DNA of 64,000 bases, taken from the NCBI GenBank assembly GCA_030549495.1, contig JAUIRK010000142.1, forward strand, positions 632,001 to 696,000. The letters run 5' to 3'. The position numbers were made by a program, and so were the translations under genes. This DNA is from Nectonema munidae. Lineage: Eukaryota; Nematomorpha; Nectonematoida; Nectonematidae. Below the pieces are notes generated by a model. The model saw nothing but the letters and a program-made list of their open reading frames with translations, made no database searches and was not told where the DNA came from. Numbering within the stretch: position 1 is the first letter of the stretch; every line of letters begins with the position of its first letter. Shown in pieces: positions 1 through 11,639 of this stretch.

Positions 1-123
1 AAGACCAAGCAAAGCAGACGATATCTAAAAAAACGCAGACGATTTATATTCAAAGTCATTGAAAAAAGCAGACGAGGATGAAATTAATTATGTTCCAAAA
101 TAGGAACATTGGTCGTAAATGGG
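1..123 (+). mobile_element. piggyBac-type MITE, family M, copy M1 (cut by window start)
   Basis: Nearly complete copy of a 129-bp repeat seen five times in the window. It has three spaced GCAGACGA motifs, then an imperfect hairpin (GTTCC/GGAAC), and ends in TAAATGGG. The first few bases lie outside the window. Full copies begin CCCATTTA and end TAAATGGG with TTAA on both sides, which is the target-site signature of piggyBac elements. This copy sits directly against a LINE endonuclease fragment and appears to have inserted into it. It encodes no protein. Confidence 0.75.
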
Positions 124-334
124 TAGGATTTCGCATAAACAAGATTTCAACGTTTTGTTGTTCCATTTGTTCAATTATTATAATTTGTAGTTTTCCACTT
201 TTATTAACACCTCTTACATTCCATGTTCCGATCTTTATATGCTTGAGTTTATCTTTTTTGTTTTTGGAGCCCTTTCGTTCTTTTTTTTCTTTCTTTTTTG
301 ACGTTTCCCAACTATTGTTAAAGCCAACTGCCAC
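124..334 (-). mobile_element. Non-LTR retrotransposon (LINE) fragment, N-terminal endonuclease
   Basis: Minus-strand reading has a lysine-rich stretch followed by IKIGTWNVRGVNKSGKL and then EQMEQQNVEILFM. This is the start of the APE-type endonuclease domain of LINE ORF2 proteins, where KIGTWNVRG..nkpGKL opens the domain. The reading frame runs into the adjoining MITE, so only the first ~40 residues of the domain survive. The clade cannot be set from so short a piece. Confidence 0.65.
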
Positions 335-399
335 AAATGCTCTTTCAGAGTTGGGTGTGCTAGTACTGAAACAACGGCATGTGTAACAAAAAGCCTTAT

Positions 400-700
400 C
401 GCTAGATATGCCATAATCTAACCAAGTGAAAGTTTTATACCATGACTAACAATTATCTTTTATAAAAATCTTTGGGGAACAGAATTCTTCATGAGCCAGC
501 CTAATCAGTATTTTATGTTCCAAGGTCAAAAATGTGTTTCTCTTCTGTAGACCATATGGAAAGGCTGCATTAGAAGACTCATTAGTATCGGAACTCATTT
601 ACCCGACGCTCGACTATCCGATACAATACTGCCTGAAACTAATCTTCTCAATTTTTTTCTCCGTTATTGTTATCTCCTGACTTTCACACTCTGACACCGA
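400..700 (+). repeat. Third copy of the repeat tail found after the hAT-A relics
   Basis: Shares segments such as CTAACCAAGTGAA, TATACCATGACTAA and GACCATATGGAAA with 24330-24640 and 59590-59890, where the same tail follows hAT transposase remains. It ends in a pogo-like stretch (CTCATTTACCCGAC...CGACTATCCGAT). No transposase-coding sequence precedes it here. It may be the 3' end of a hAT copy or a separate small element. Confidence 0.55.
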
Positions 701-1265
701 CAATGTCTTCAAAACGAATGCATTCACCTTTGCCCTTATAATATTTAAATCCTATTTTTCATTCGACACCCACTTGACAATGAAGTGAAATTGAATCAGT
801 TATGGCAGTAATAGATTACACAAATGTCAACACAATTATCGAAAGAGCAAAAAAGCTATCAAAAAGAAATCATCTTGCTGAGACTAGCATCAACAACAGA
901 ACTTCAATTTAATAAGAGGATGAAAATTTCGAACGACATGGTCTTCAAAAGATCACCCACTTTCTAAAAAATGTCATGCTAGGTGTAGCTCTTATAAATA
1001 AATAAATTTAATTTGAAAAATAAACTTTCCTTAATCAATTTTCTCAGCATCACTATAAAATTTTCAAAAAAATTAATTTTCTTTTTAAAAACTGTTTTTT
1101 CACCTTAGGTTTTCTCGGTATCAAAGATTTTGCCATTTCATATTATGCAATGCGCCATTCCTTGGCCAAGCCTACCCTATTACATCTATTCAAGATGTTT
1201 AGCCTTTACTTCGCTAGCTTTCATGTCTTCTTTCTACTCGTTTTTTAAATTTTAGGCAAGTCAAA

Positions 1266-2556
1266 ATGAATTACTTTCCAAAGCAGCAGTACACAGGCCA
1301 CACCATTCTCTACAAGATGTACTCGAATGATCTTTGCGCGGATGACGATTTTCGAAATCTCGCCCACTCTCGCTTCGGTCATATGTCGACCTTTGTTCGC
1401 GAAATAAACTTCCACCTTTACTTCAAGCCCAAAATGAAGAACATTGGAGACTTCGCCTTGCCCGTTGACATGCCCAAAGACTCCAAGTACCTGGCTTTGA
1501 TTGCTCTCCGTAAGATCTGCAGAGATTCGGAGACTGAGATTTTGTTACACTCTCTCAAACAGGATCCTAATCCTTCTTCCCCTGAACTTTGCTCAGGAGA
1601 TAAAGTCAATTTTCCGACAGAAGATATGTCCTGCGATGAGTGGATAGCCTCTGCGCAGTCTCCCCAGCAAAAGGCCTTGCTCGTCCAAATTGTTGAGAAT
1701 AATTTGAAAACTAGCACACGCTCCAAAGCATTCTTCATAGAAGGCCCGTATCACGTGTTTTTAAGTCAGCGCTACGTCTGGTATTACTGGTTGAAAGCGC
1801 CGCTAAGCGAAGAGGATGAGATTTTGGCTGAAAAAGTTTTCTCCTTGGACATTTGTGATGACTGCTCTGAATGGACTCTTTTCCACGAGAAGGAAAAAAC
1901 GCCTTTGGGGATTGTGGACGGTATCAATATTCACAAACAAGATGACGGCTACTACCTTGCCTTTTGCGTGCCAAATATCTCCAAGTAAGACTTTCTTCTT
2001 TATTTTTTTCTCTCTCCAAAAGAGGTGTTGTGCTTATGCTACTGCAATTTTGGCTTCTGCTTTATTTTATGTGAGATACAAACAATATAAAATATTGAAG
2101 AAATCACTGTTTAAATCTTTAGTGGTTAATTACTTGGTAAAATGGTTGTGCTACTTAATTTTTTTACTTGGAAATCTTATAGGCATCACGTCTTTTAGTC
2201 GGTGAGTTACTTCGATTTTCCAATCGAATTTACTTTATATTCCTTTTTTTAATGAAAGCTCTCTGATCTGTATTAAATGAGAAGATTGGAATTTTTTACT
2301 GTTTTCATGACGCATTTGAATCCGAAATTTGAAATATTTTCTTAAAATGTTTGAAATGTAACGAGGAATGAAAAGCGTTTATTCTTAATCTTCCTCCTTA
2401 TTCAATATTTTTATCCATTTTGTTTGTTTTAGTCGAGATGATCCCAAAAATGTTGAAAGAATTCTGCGAAAATGGTTGCAGATTCTTCAAAAGTCCAATC
2501 CTCAACTCGAAACAGCTCCAGCCTTTATAAACGTAAAAAGTGATCACTATGTTTAA
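1266..2556 (+). CDS. Two-exon gene, 280-aa protein of unknown function
   Basis: Exons 1266-1984 and 2433-2556. The ATG lies 10 bases after a good acceptor (TTTTAG at 1250-1255), so at least one upstream non-coding exon is likely. The first exon reads 239 codons and ends AA|GTAAGA. The second starts after TTTGTTTTAG and restores the frame through RDDPKNVERILRKWLQ to a stop at 2554-2556. The protein is soluble-looking, with no signal peptide or membrane segment. It has an acidic middle, aromatic patches such as QRYVWYYWLK, a Cys pair (DICDDC) and an amphipathic C-terminal helix. Third positions are richer in G/C than the surroundings, which supports real coding. I do not recognise the family; it could be a lineage-restricted gene. 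No AATAAA follows closely; a weak ATTAAA lies at 2759-2764. Confidence 0.75.
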
Positions 2557-2878
2557 TGAAAGACAAAACAGAACAAATTTCCATAGATGAGGAGAACTCT
2601 GTATTCGCATTGTTTTCCAAAAATTTGAATTTTTCATTTCATAAATTATTTGATGATAAAGGTGTGCATGAATATGATCTGTCTTTTGTTACTCACTTAC
2701 AAAGCCCCCTTTTTAATAATTATTTTGTTGTACCTTCACTATTCCATTACTTACGGAAATTAAACCTTTTTTTCCCATTTTTAAAAATACTTGAAAATTT
2801 ATTTTTTCTTGCTTTTAAAGATCCACCTCTAAAATCGACACCGACTCCAATCCCTTTAAGTCTCCAACTTCGCAAAAA

Positions 2879-3079
2879 CTAGCGTTTAAATCTTGACTGC
2901 TGTTTTACCGTTTTTTTGTAGCAGTAGCCATTCTTTGCAAATATTTTGTCTTCGTTTGGATTAAAAATGTGAAGTACTCTGAGTAAATAGTAGTTTTGGT
3001 ATTTATTTATGAAATTGAATTTCCATTGATCTTGATAGAAGTTCTGACCTCCTGAGACGATTTTTCCAGTTTGCAAATC
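2879..3079 (-). CDS. Possible terminal exon of an unrecognised protein
   Basis: A minus-strand open frame of about 66 codons ends in TAG at 2879 and is preceded by an acceptor-like ACGTCAG. The peptide looks protein-like (SGGQNFYQDQWKFNFINKYQ, VLHIFNPNEDKIFAKNGY) rather than random AT-rich translation. No partner exon was found upstream, where a degenerate tandem repeat begins. It could be a transposon remnant. Confidence 0.25.
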   Translation of the reverse strand, partial: DLQTGKIVSGGQNFYQDQWKFNFINKYQNYYLLRVLHIFNPNEDKIFAKNGYCYKKTVKQQSRFKR

Positions 3080-3089
3080 GCTGACGTAA

Positions 3090-3260
3090 GAAATTGCTCA
3101 TCATCACACATTCGCATAAAACATGGATCATCATTACATTCCTACATAAACGCATCTCATCATCAGCACTTCAACATAAACTTAACACATCGTCACAAGT
3201 CAACATAAAAATAACTCGTCATCACATGCTCCCATAAAACGAAACGCATCACCACGTGGA
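3090..3260 (+). repeat. Degenerate tandem repeat, unit about 32-38 bp
   Basis: Five to six imperfect units, each with a CATCATCAC-like block and a CATAAA block (e.g. CTCATCATCACACATTCGCA, then ATCATCATTACATTCCTACA). Units have drifted in length and sequence, so the array is old. Confidence 0.6.
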
Positions 3261-4068
3261 ACGAACTCCAAGAAGATAATTCAAAGACTAAACACGTTTT
3301 TTACAATTGGTCATGGTAAGCTTATCTTCGTTAATGACACGTTCTTTAAGAAGTTGATGCTAAGAGTCGCCAAAGAAGCGATATTTAAAAATGTTTCGAT
3401 ATAAAGGACTTAGTAAGGAATGAAAAGAAGTTTAGGACAGGGTCTATTTTACATGAATCACAATCAAGTTTGCTTTTATCGCCATGTGAACACTAAGATT
3501 TTTCTTTTGAATTTTTGAAGCTAAATTTCCTTTATAGAACACAACATGTCTAAGAGCTTCAGTATTTTAAAGCTTTTTTCGCCGTTTGCGATTTTATAAC
3601 TAAAAATATATTTAAACCAGAGAAACTAGATTTTTAACTATATCAATTGTTTAGTTGGTAAACTTTACTTATTAATAAACCTGAAGCATGAATGTTAATA
3701 AAAACTACAATAAAAATGGGGAATGCAAATAATCAATTTTTTTTGTTTGGAAGACTTGCATTAATTTTTAATGGACAATCAAAAATTTTATGATTACGTC
3801 CTACTCTCAATTTTGTTATAAAAAGTTGGGCGCTTGAGAAAATTCTTTTGGACTCCATGGAATTTGAAAAATATTTTTCATATAACAAAAAATTTATCGC
3901 GTGCTTCGCAAAAATATTTTCTACAGCTTTTTATTTTATATAAAAAAATATAAAGTAAAATTTTTTTCTACATAGTTCTGTATATTATAAATTTTTTTAT
4001 AAAAAATAAAATAATAAAATTTATTACTTTATTTTTTTGTCTAAAATCAATAACAGAGTGCGGTCGAT
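3261..4068. other. AT-rich intergenic stretch
   Basis: I see no gene, RNA or recognisable element. It has long A/T runs and polyadenylation-like AATAAA motifs (e.g. near 3671). Confidence 0.5.
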
Positions 4069-4783
4069 AGTAGAGCCGGTGCAGGATCATAACTTCCGAA
4101 ACCAAAACGCCCGAAAATAATAATTCGGGGGGTACTATGTTTGAAGCTTATTCAATTTGAACAGCTTTCAAAACGGTCGATTTGACACGAAATGATAGTG
4201 ATCAATTTGACTTGAATGATAAAAGTGATCATACAAAAATACATGATTTCTTTGCTTTGAAAAACCCAGAAAATCAGTTTGAAACGAGAAAAGATGTGAC
4301 TAATTTAACCCATTTATGACCAATGTTCCTATTTTGGAACATAAGTATTTTCATCTTCGTCTGCTTTTTTCAATGACTTTGAATATAAATCGTCTGCGTT
4401 TTTTAGATATCGTCTGCTTTGCTTGGTCTTAAATGGGTTATAAACAAGAATATAAATAATTTCTGCTTTTGGTTCACCATTTCAGGAATAGTTCGATTCG
4501 ATAAGATCGATAAATTAGGAATCTTTTATCTGTTTTTTATGCATGTGAAACAACAAAGTGTTAAATTTAACATATTCTTAGAAAAATATATAAGATAATA
4601 ATAATAATTGCAAAAAAGCGCAGATACAAGAAAAAATCTTAAATTTTTAAATATTTTTTGTAGATTCAAGTGTCAGACGTTCTTTTATCGGGTGTTTTGG
4701 TAACGGGCGTTTTGGGTTTCCGGGGTTTTGTTTTCGAACGTTTTAGTTTCGGGCGTTTTGACGCGAATTTGTAGAGTCGGTGC
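4069..4783. mobile_element. Unclassified element with terminal direct repeats and GGGCGTTTTG blocks
   Basis: TAGAG(C/T)CGGTGCA(A/G)G occurs at both ends (about 4069 and 4769) in direct orientation. Inside the right end, variants of TTTCGGGCGTTTTGG are repeated four to five times (4685-4765). The left end carries the reverse complement (CCAAAACGCCCGAAA at about 4107). The interior is AT-rich and hosts a nested MITE (4309-4437). No coding sequence. The class is not known to me. Confidence 0.4.
4309..4437 (-). mobile_element. piggyBac-type MITE, family M, copy M2
   Basis: 129 bp from CCCATTTATGACC to CTTAAATGGG, inverted relative to M1. Left flank TTAA (4305-4308), right flank TTAT, so one base of the target duplication has changed. 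It holds the three CGTCTGC motifs and the GTTCC/GGAAC hairpin near the left end. Confidence 0.85.
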
Positions 4784-4927
4784 AAGCTTTGAATTTTTAC
4801 CCATTTTTCTTCTAGCCCTTAGTTGCAACAAATTTTCAATAAAATAAAAGACACTTTATTTTTAACATCAAACATATGTGTGAAAATTAATAACGCTACT
4901 GATTTGTGGTAAATGCCTTCATACTGA

Positions 4928-5085
4928 TGCATAGAGATTTCACTTAGGGTTTACACAATTAGGGATTTCATTTAGGGTTTACACAATTAGCGATTTCACA
5001 TAGGGTTTTTATTAAGGTTATAACTTATATTAATATTATTAACTATATATTTAATTAGGGATTTCACATAGGGTATACACATTGA
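4928..5085 (+). repeat. Short tandem repeat, unit about 28 bp
   Basis: GATTTCACTTAGGGTTTACA followed by CAATTAGG repeats three times head to tail (4928-5010). A fourth, displaced copy lies at about 5055-5085. No coding sequence. Confidence 0.65.
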
Positions 5086-6938
5086 AGAGGGAGGGGATTT
5101 TCTTCCTGCATCGGTGAATTCAGAGTGGACGGATGCGTGTAGACAGATGTGTTCAGTTTGAATTCCTTTGTTGATAAGACACCGTGTAAAAATATCAGAA
5201 CAACTCCGACAATATTTCCCAATATTCTCTCTCTCTCTCTCTAGACTTTATCTTTCTCATAATTTTTGAATTGTAAAGTTGTCCATAACATCTCTTTTTT
5301 CTTTATCGTTTTTTTCATCTCTATTTAGTTTAATTTACTGCCATTTGGAGGAATTTGGCCAAATTATAATAATTAGTATAAAATAAAAAAAAGTTAATTT
5401 ACAAGTATTTATGAATGAACCCCATTTGCTCCTAGTCGTCCCCTGAAGGAGCATGTGTATGATTTCTCGCGCTTGAAATGCATTTGGCGTTATTTTGTTA
5501 TATCTAAATTCACAGCGATGTGTTTGAAAATTGAATTGTGTTTGGAATTATGAAGTTACATCTAGTTAAAAAAAAGTTAGTTCATCTGGTTAAGTAGTAA
5601 ATGAAAGATAGACACTCTTCAAACCTTCTCTCGTAAACATTAATTTATTGATGATTTGTTAATAGAATGGTATCGAAAAATGATTTTTATGCATTCTCCA
5701 ATTTTTTTTCTTTTAAAAATTATTTAATTTTATTTTTTTACTCTGTATATTTAAAAGCAATCATTCTTCAGAATTTGTTTTCTTTGTGAAATCATTCATG
5801 ATCCTCTTTTTCAATCACAAAAAGTCATGCACCCAAAAGTGTAGATTTATCCGCGTAAATTCGTTTGCTACTGCTTTGAGCGATGTAACTCGAGATGCGG
5901 GTAAAGAAGTTCTCTCGTTGCACAACCCTATGACACACATTTCATGGAAAAGACCTAAAAAATTAACAACATAAAATTAAGGTAATTTTTTATTAATTTA
6001 ACATCTTAATTGTATTGTGTTTAAATTTTTTGTCTTTCATTTTTGGTTAAATATTTTTTTGAAATTTTGACATAATTTTGACATTTATTTTTTAAATAAA
6101 TAGCAATGTAATAATAAAAATTTTAACTCATTAAAATATTTTTAAAAAGTTTTAACCAAAATAAACAGAAGAAAATTCAAAATTAAATGACAGTATAGAA
6201 TTGGAAAAAGACAAAATAGAATTGCAAATAGAACGAATACTGATATATATTATTATAGATGTTTTATTTTTCTTCTAATTAATTACAATTTGGTTAAATT
6301 CTGTCAGCTCGGGTAAAGTGATCATTTGCTTTTTTGCGAACCGTAATTCTGATGGCTATAAATCTATATCCAAGAGGTATGCATGTTATTTCAAATAATA
6401 GATTTCATTATCTGCTTGATATTTTTCAGACAACAAAGTTCTGTGAATTTTTTGAAGTAAAATTTTTCAATTCCAGCTTAAATACAAAAAACCAAAGTTT
6501 AAAGTTAACGCCATCTAAATTGAGAATAAAATAGGGTAATAAACAAATAGTTTTTAAAAAGCAAAGAAATTGAGCATCTTGAAAGATAGATTTTTCGAAA
6601 AATGATAAAAAAAAATCATCTGATAAGAATTTATCAGTATTGAATCATCGAAGAAATGCATAAGAGAAGTTATATTATGTTAAAGAATTTTAAAATAGAA
6701 TCAATATAAATCTCGTTTTTTTTATAAAAAAAAGAAGTTTTTTTTGTTAAATCGTCAATAATTTTGCGTTTCAAGATCCTTTGTTGCTAAATAAGTTACT
6801 GACCGAATAAATTTGATTGAATAAAATAATCAATTTATTAGTTCGTTAATTAGTAATAGAAAGGTCAATTAATGAAAACGCAAAAATTGTGTATAAAATT
6901 TAAAGTTCTTACCTTATTTGGGATGGCAAAGTATTTCC
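5086..6938. other. AT-rich intergenic stretch
   Basis: Contains a (CT)n run at about 5226-5242 and several short open frames (e.g. 5786-5974 on +) that resemble no family I know. I see nothing else supportable. Confidence 0.5.
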
Positions 6939-7006
6939 AACTGTGAAGAACATGAATCTCATTAACGTCATTTCTATTCCAAAATGAGCTTCCATTCTTC
7001 ACAGTG
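6939..7006. repeat. Imperfect hairpin, ~25-nt arms
   Basis: The 5' arm ACTGTGAAGAACATGAATCT pairs with the 3' arm ending GCTTCCATTCTTCACAGTG, with a loop of about 19 nt and a few internal mismatches. Size and shape resemble a microRNA precursor, but an inverted-repeat transposon remnant is equally possible. Confidence 0.4.
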
Positions 7007-7258
7007 AGATCATTTGGTTTTGTTAACTTGAGAAGTTTTTAAAACAAAAAATTGCACTGTGTTCTAAAAATATAGATTTGCTTGGTGATAAAAATTTCCT
7101 CATTTTTGAAAGAATTTTTAGTTATCTGATTTCGGAGCTCTTGAAAAACTTTTAGACAATAGTGGGCGTATTTGGTAGTAAGAATTTATACCTATAAGTT
7201 GTATGCAACAAAATAAATTGAACAATTAGAAAAGCAATTCTTTATTTACCATGTAATT

Positions 7259-7494
7259 CATGCTTCTTCAACGCACGGCCCATTTTGGGAAAAATGATTG
7301 CCCTATTACTTTTCGTTAGACTTCAAAACATAAAAATTTTTGAAGTGAGAGAAAACAACAACAAATATCTCATATTTTAATTTATTTTGACATCGATCAC
7401 AAGACATTAAAGTATTATGCTTGTTTTATTTTTATACAATCGTATGATTATACCCCTAAATAAATTGTGGAGTAAAAAAGGTTGAAGAACCCTG
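7259..7494. mobile_element. Short hAT-type MITE, 236 bp
   Basis: Left end CATGCTTCTTCAACGC and right end GGTTGAAGAACCCTG form an imperfect terminal inverted repeat of the hAT (Charlie-like) kind, CAGGGTTCTTCAACC. The flanking 8-mers ATGTAATT (7251-7258) and ATTTAATT (7495-7502) differ at one base, as expected for an ageing 8-bp hAT target duplication. No coding sequence. Confidence 0.6.
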
Positions 7495-8059
7495 ATTTAA
7501 TTGATCCTTAATTAAAATTATGAATATGCAAAGGTGAAAATATAAATTTTCCAAACCTTTTTTGAGGTCCAAATTTTGCCTTTTATTGTAATCATGGATA
7601 CGATAATTATCAGCCGATTTTTGTTATTAACAACTAAAACAACAAAAATGTCATATTTAAAGGCCTAAAGGAATTCCGTTTATTTGGTAGAATCAATTTT
7701 CCTGAAATAATTATGAATAATTTTCCTTGTAAAAATTGTTAACTTAGATTTCATTATTTTTACTCTAAAAGATCAGGAAATTATTATTTTATTTATATTG
7801 AAATGAGGCAATATGATAAAACTATTTTTAATAAAATTTTTTAAATCAGTCAAAGAAATTCTGCTGTGAAATAAAAAATTTCTCAACCTCTTTATGTGAA
7901 ATTTTAAAAATAGATACAGAAGCTTTATCACTCTCAAATAAAAATTTGGAGTGAAAAGAGCTTGGATCTGGAAAAGATGTTCATTAAATTTCTTTTGGAG
8001 TCAGCTTTCATATTTGCTTTACAAATTTCTTTACTAATGTTCGAGACAAAAATGCAAGG
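7495..8059. other. AT-rich intergenic stretch
   Basis: I see nothing recognisable here. Confidence 0.5.
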
Positions 8060-8940
8060 AAATGGCTAATCTAAGTCGTAAGGAGGAATTTTACGCTACT
8101 CAGTGTTGGCTGAATAATAATTGAGAAAGTGCAGATTTAGCTGGAACAGAAGTTTGGTCACGTGGTCTATGACCAAAAGTAATACCGGAATATTCTTCTG
8201 TAGATCTATGACGTGGTTATATTTCGAGCACGGCCTGATACTACTTTTCCATTTTAAAAATGTGAGTGCTAAAGAAATGAAGTCATCAAAAGAACATTAT
8301 TTGTTTCGCTAGCACGATGGGTAAAAATGAAAAGCCGTTAGTAAAAGTTTCCAAATGATTATATTACAAAGTTATTTTTCAAAATTTAAAAAGCAAAATT
8401 GTTTTGTTGATACACTTTTGCTATGTAGTTGCACACAAATCTTGATATGGCATTGAAAAATAAAGAACTAATTTTGTCCTGTGACATTAATTCAATACTG
8501 GAACCAAGATATCAGGAGTCATAAAAGTTTTTTATCATAAAGAAATGGGTATACATAGTTTATAGCTGTACTTCAAAGTAATGGAAAAGTAGCAAATGAA
8601 ATTGCAGGAAAATTCAAATCTTGATGCCCTACATCTACTAACAAAGTCTTGGGTACAAATCTCTGATTTAACAATAAAAAACATTTTTTGGAAAAGTGGT
8701 TTTCAAAAAAACCAACTCTGAAACTACATTTTACGAGAAAGTACTTTTATTGAAAACGCGCCCATTCAAACCGACAGAAGTGATTTCAAGCCAACAACTT
8801 GGAGACTGGCTAGGTATTGATGAAGACCGTAAAACATTTTCAACAATGTTATTGAAGAAAGCCACAATGCAGAAGATGGAATTTTCCAAGAAGCTCTAAC
8901 AAATGCAGAAATACGAGTAGCTATACAAGGTTTTCGTGTT
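8060..8940 (+). mobile_element. pogo/Tigger-like DDE transposase relic
   Basis: Broken + strand frames give peptides in the order of a pogo/Tigger (CENP-B-like) transposase. First comes SAKEMKSSKEHYLF with ARWVKM and KKPLVKV (the 'KeR.TvllcaN...kplvigKs' strand). Then INSILEPRYQ with GVIKVFYHKEM ('NtTs.LQPmDqgVIk.fK'), then LDALHLLTKSWVQI and IKNIFWKSGF ('I.nCFrkaGF'), then WLGIDED and ALTNAEIRVAIQG. Many stops and frame changes show it is long dead. No terminal inverted repeats were identified. Confidence 0.65.
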
Positions 8941-9042
8941 GGGGTTCAATACAGAGCGACTAATTTTCAGAAACATAACTTTTGGTCGATGTACAATCTT
9001 AATTCTAATTGTTCATTTTGCTTACTCGTTAATGACCTTAAT

Positions 9043-9105
9043 CAGAGACTGTTTAACACAAAAGCGGAAGTACAATTCTTCTGCTTTTGTGTTAAACAGT
9101 GTCTG
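9043..9105. repeat. 28-bp near-perfect hairpin
   Basis: GACTGTTTAACACAAAAGCG in the left arm is mirrored by GCTTTTGTGTTAAACAGTGT in the right arm. Arms are 28 nt with two mismatches and a 7-nt loop (TACAATT). It lies about 100 bp after the pogo relic. It may be a tiny palindromic element or a structured RNA. Confidence 0.6.
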
Positions 9106-11639
9106 AAAGTTAGCACTTAGCCAAATTAGAAAATATATATTTTTTATTGAAAAATGAATTGATAAAAAATTCGTTCATCCTTCAATCTAAATTGTAGAAA
9201 TATTTTATTAATTAACAAAAATATAAAATAGTTTATGAGAAACGAGGTAAAATTTTTGATTCTATACATAATTCAGACTTTAGATACCTCGTTTTTTATT
9301 TTTAAATATATAATTCTGTCAAAATCTGTTTTCTAACTCTTTTCCCACTTAAAACACGTAAAACCTCGATTGTTAGATCGATCTCAAATCTCTTTTAAAT
9401 CTCAGGAATTTAAATCTTTTAAGACTTCACACTTTTTCTCAATTGAGCTTAAAATGATTAACAGAAATTTCAAAAATGCCATATAAATAATTTAGAGAGA
9501 AGGAATTTCAAAAAAATATCTTTAACAAAATTTTGACCTAATTCAAAACTTTTTTCAGGAAAAAAATTGGCTTTGTTCAGCTTTAAAAATTAAAAAAATA
9601 AAGGCATTCAATATATTCGTTCTTGAACCCATTTTAAAAACGTTAATTGAATTTATATACTTTAACTGTCCTAATTATCAGCTATCGAAATCCCATCTGC
9701 CCAAAGTTATAAGCGGCTTCCAGAACCCAAAACAAAAGGAAACCTTGTTTTTCAAATTCTGAAAGAATGGTTTAATTAATGGGCATGCACAGTAGATCGT
9801 TTATAGCGTAGATGGCCGGGTCCAAGCCACGAACCCGCGTTATAACTGATCTACTGGAACAGGTGTCATTATTTCGACATGCATCTTTTACCAAAGTATG
9901 CTTTGTCCCAACTTTAAAAGTGGTAAGAAGCAAAGTGACATCGAGGAGAGTTCAATTTAGTATTTTTCAAATTTCAATTAAATTGCAAAATTAAAAAAAA
10001 AATAAAGAAATTATTATAAATATATATAATTTTTTTTTAATTAAAATTTTAAAATTAAATTGTAAATTTTTTTTTATTATGACCATGAAAAAGGGGAGCC
10101 AAAATTGGTTGGATTTATAATGGCAGAACTGTGTATAATAGAAATGGGACATCAAGATATCATAAAATCAATACAACAACTTAGAATCTGTGACTTCTCT
10201 GTAATGGAAAATTTTGCATCCATTTATATGCAAGTATGAAGAAGGAAAAAAAGTGAGTTTTGCTTATCTTTTTCGACTTGAGACACGCAGAAAGTGGAGG
10301 GAACGCCTTTTGCGGGGAAGAAGCAAAGAATCACTCAAAGAATTCTTTCCTTACAGCTTCACTCCAAAAAGCTTTTGCTTCAATTTATTTAAAAAAAAGA
10401 AAGAAATTTTAACAAAAATCAAAGAGTTCACTTAATTGGCTTCAGACTCTACTTTTACAGAAATGGTATCAGCAAATATAAAATTATAAAATTCAATTTA
10501 TAAACTGCAAAACAAAATGGAAGTTGACTAGGCATGGTTGTGTTTTCATTTTTGAATGCAAATTAAGAAAACATTTAAGAGGAAAATTTATCGATCAATA
10601 ATTATATTTTTCGTAAAACAAAAGTACTTTCTGCCTTACAGATTGATGAGAAAGCTTGAGTCTGTACAGAAAGCTTTCTCCAAGTGTAGAGCACTTCTGG
10701 AAGAGTAATTTTGAATGTAGGTTCTTACAGTTTTAAATAAATTGTGAGAATTTGATTTCAAAGTTGGAAACGTAGAAAAACGCAAAACGTTCACTTTTAC
10801 AAATCTCTCAATCAAAGCAGGTCATGTCCTATGAACAAATTGTGGGCTTGTGTTGGAAAATTTATTCAAATGTAACACCATTTTAATTGTCGATCATTCA
10901 ACCTCTCAAGAGAGTCAATATTGGAATTATCGTTATGTACTTGACAAAAATTCACATGAGGTAGAAAAAATCTTTTGAAAATGATCAAGAAATTTTTTCA
11001 TCTACTTCATCAAACCAATTATCGTGCTAAGCTTTATGGATAAAGAATTCAAATGATGATACAAGTCAAGTTTGGAACTTCTGTACACAAATCAAGAAGG
11101 CTGAACTTATTTACATATTAACAAAAAAAACAAGGTCAATGTCATTTGTGTTTATTCCAAAAAAACGAAACATTCATGCATATCAGCCATACAAAAATTG
11201 GACCTAAATTTGAGGTACCCATCTCGTTACTCATTTAATATCCTTGTCAAGTTGGGGACAGAAAATTACAGGTTTTCTTTCAGAAGTCATAGTTTGTTGA
11301 ACTTATAAATTAACAAAACATGAGAAACAGAAACAAACGCTTTTAGCCCTATTAGTATTGTGGGCATAAAACGCCCCCCTCCTTCACAAAAAATTTTACT
11401 GTACAAAATTAACTGAATTATATCCCTTCAAATTTCTTGACTTTTCATAAAATAGCTTTCTGCATCCTTTGATACCATTTTCATGGTAGTTGAATGACCC
11501 TTTCATGTCAAAAACTGTCGATCAAAACCTTATAGCACAGGTTTTATATCATATACTCCCTTGAAAATTTATAATCGTATACAGTTTTGAACGCATAACA
11601 CTTTATATATTTAATTTTTTCTATAACCCTGGCTACTTT
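9106..11639. other. AT-rich intergenic stretch
   Basis: Short open frames at 9812-9994 and 10214-10435 resemble nothing I know, and neither has splice or codon support. I see no RNA gene or clear repeat. Confidence 0.5.

Noticed and set aside
9800-9860. Possible tRNA (GGCCGGGTCCAAGCC)
   Set aside because: No cloverleaf can be formed around the B-box-like motif.
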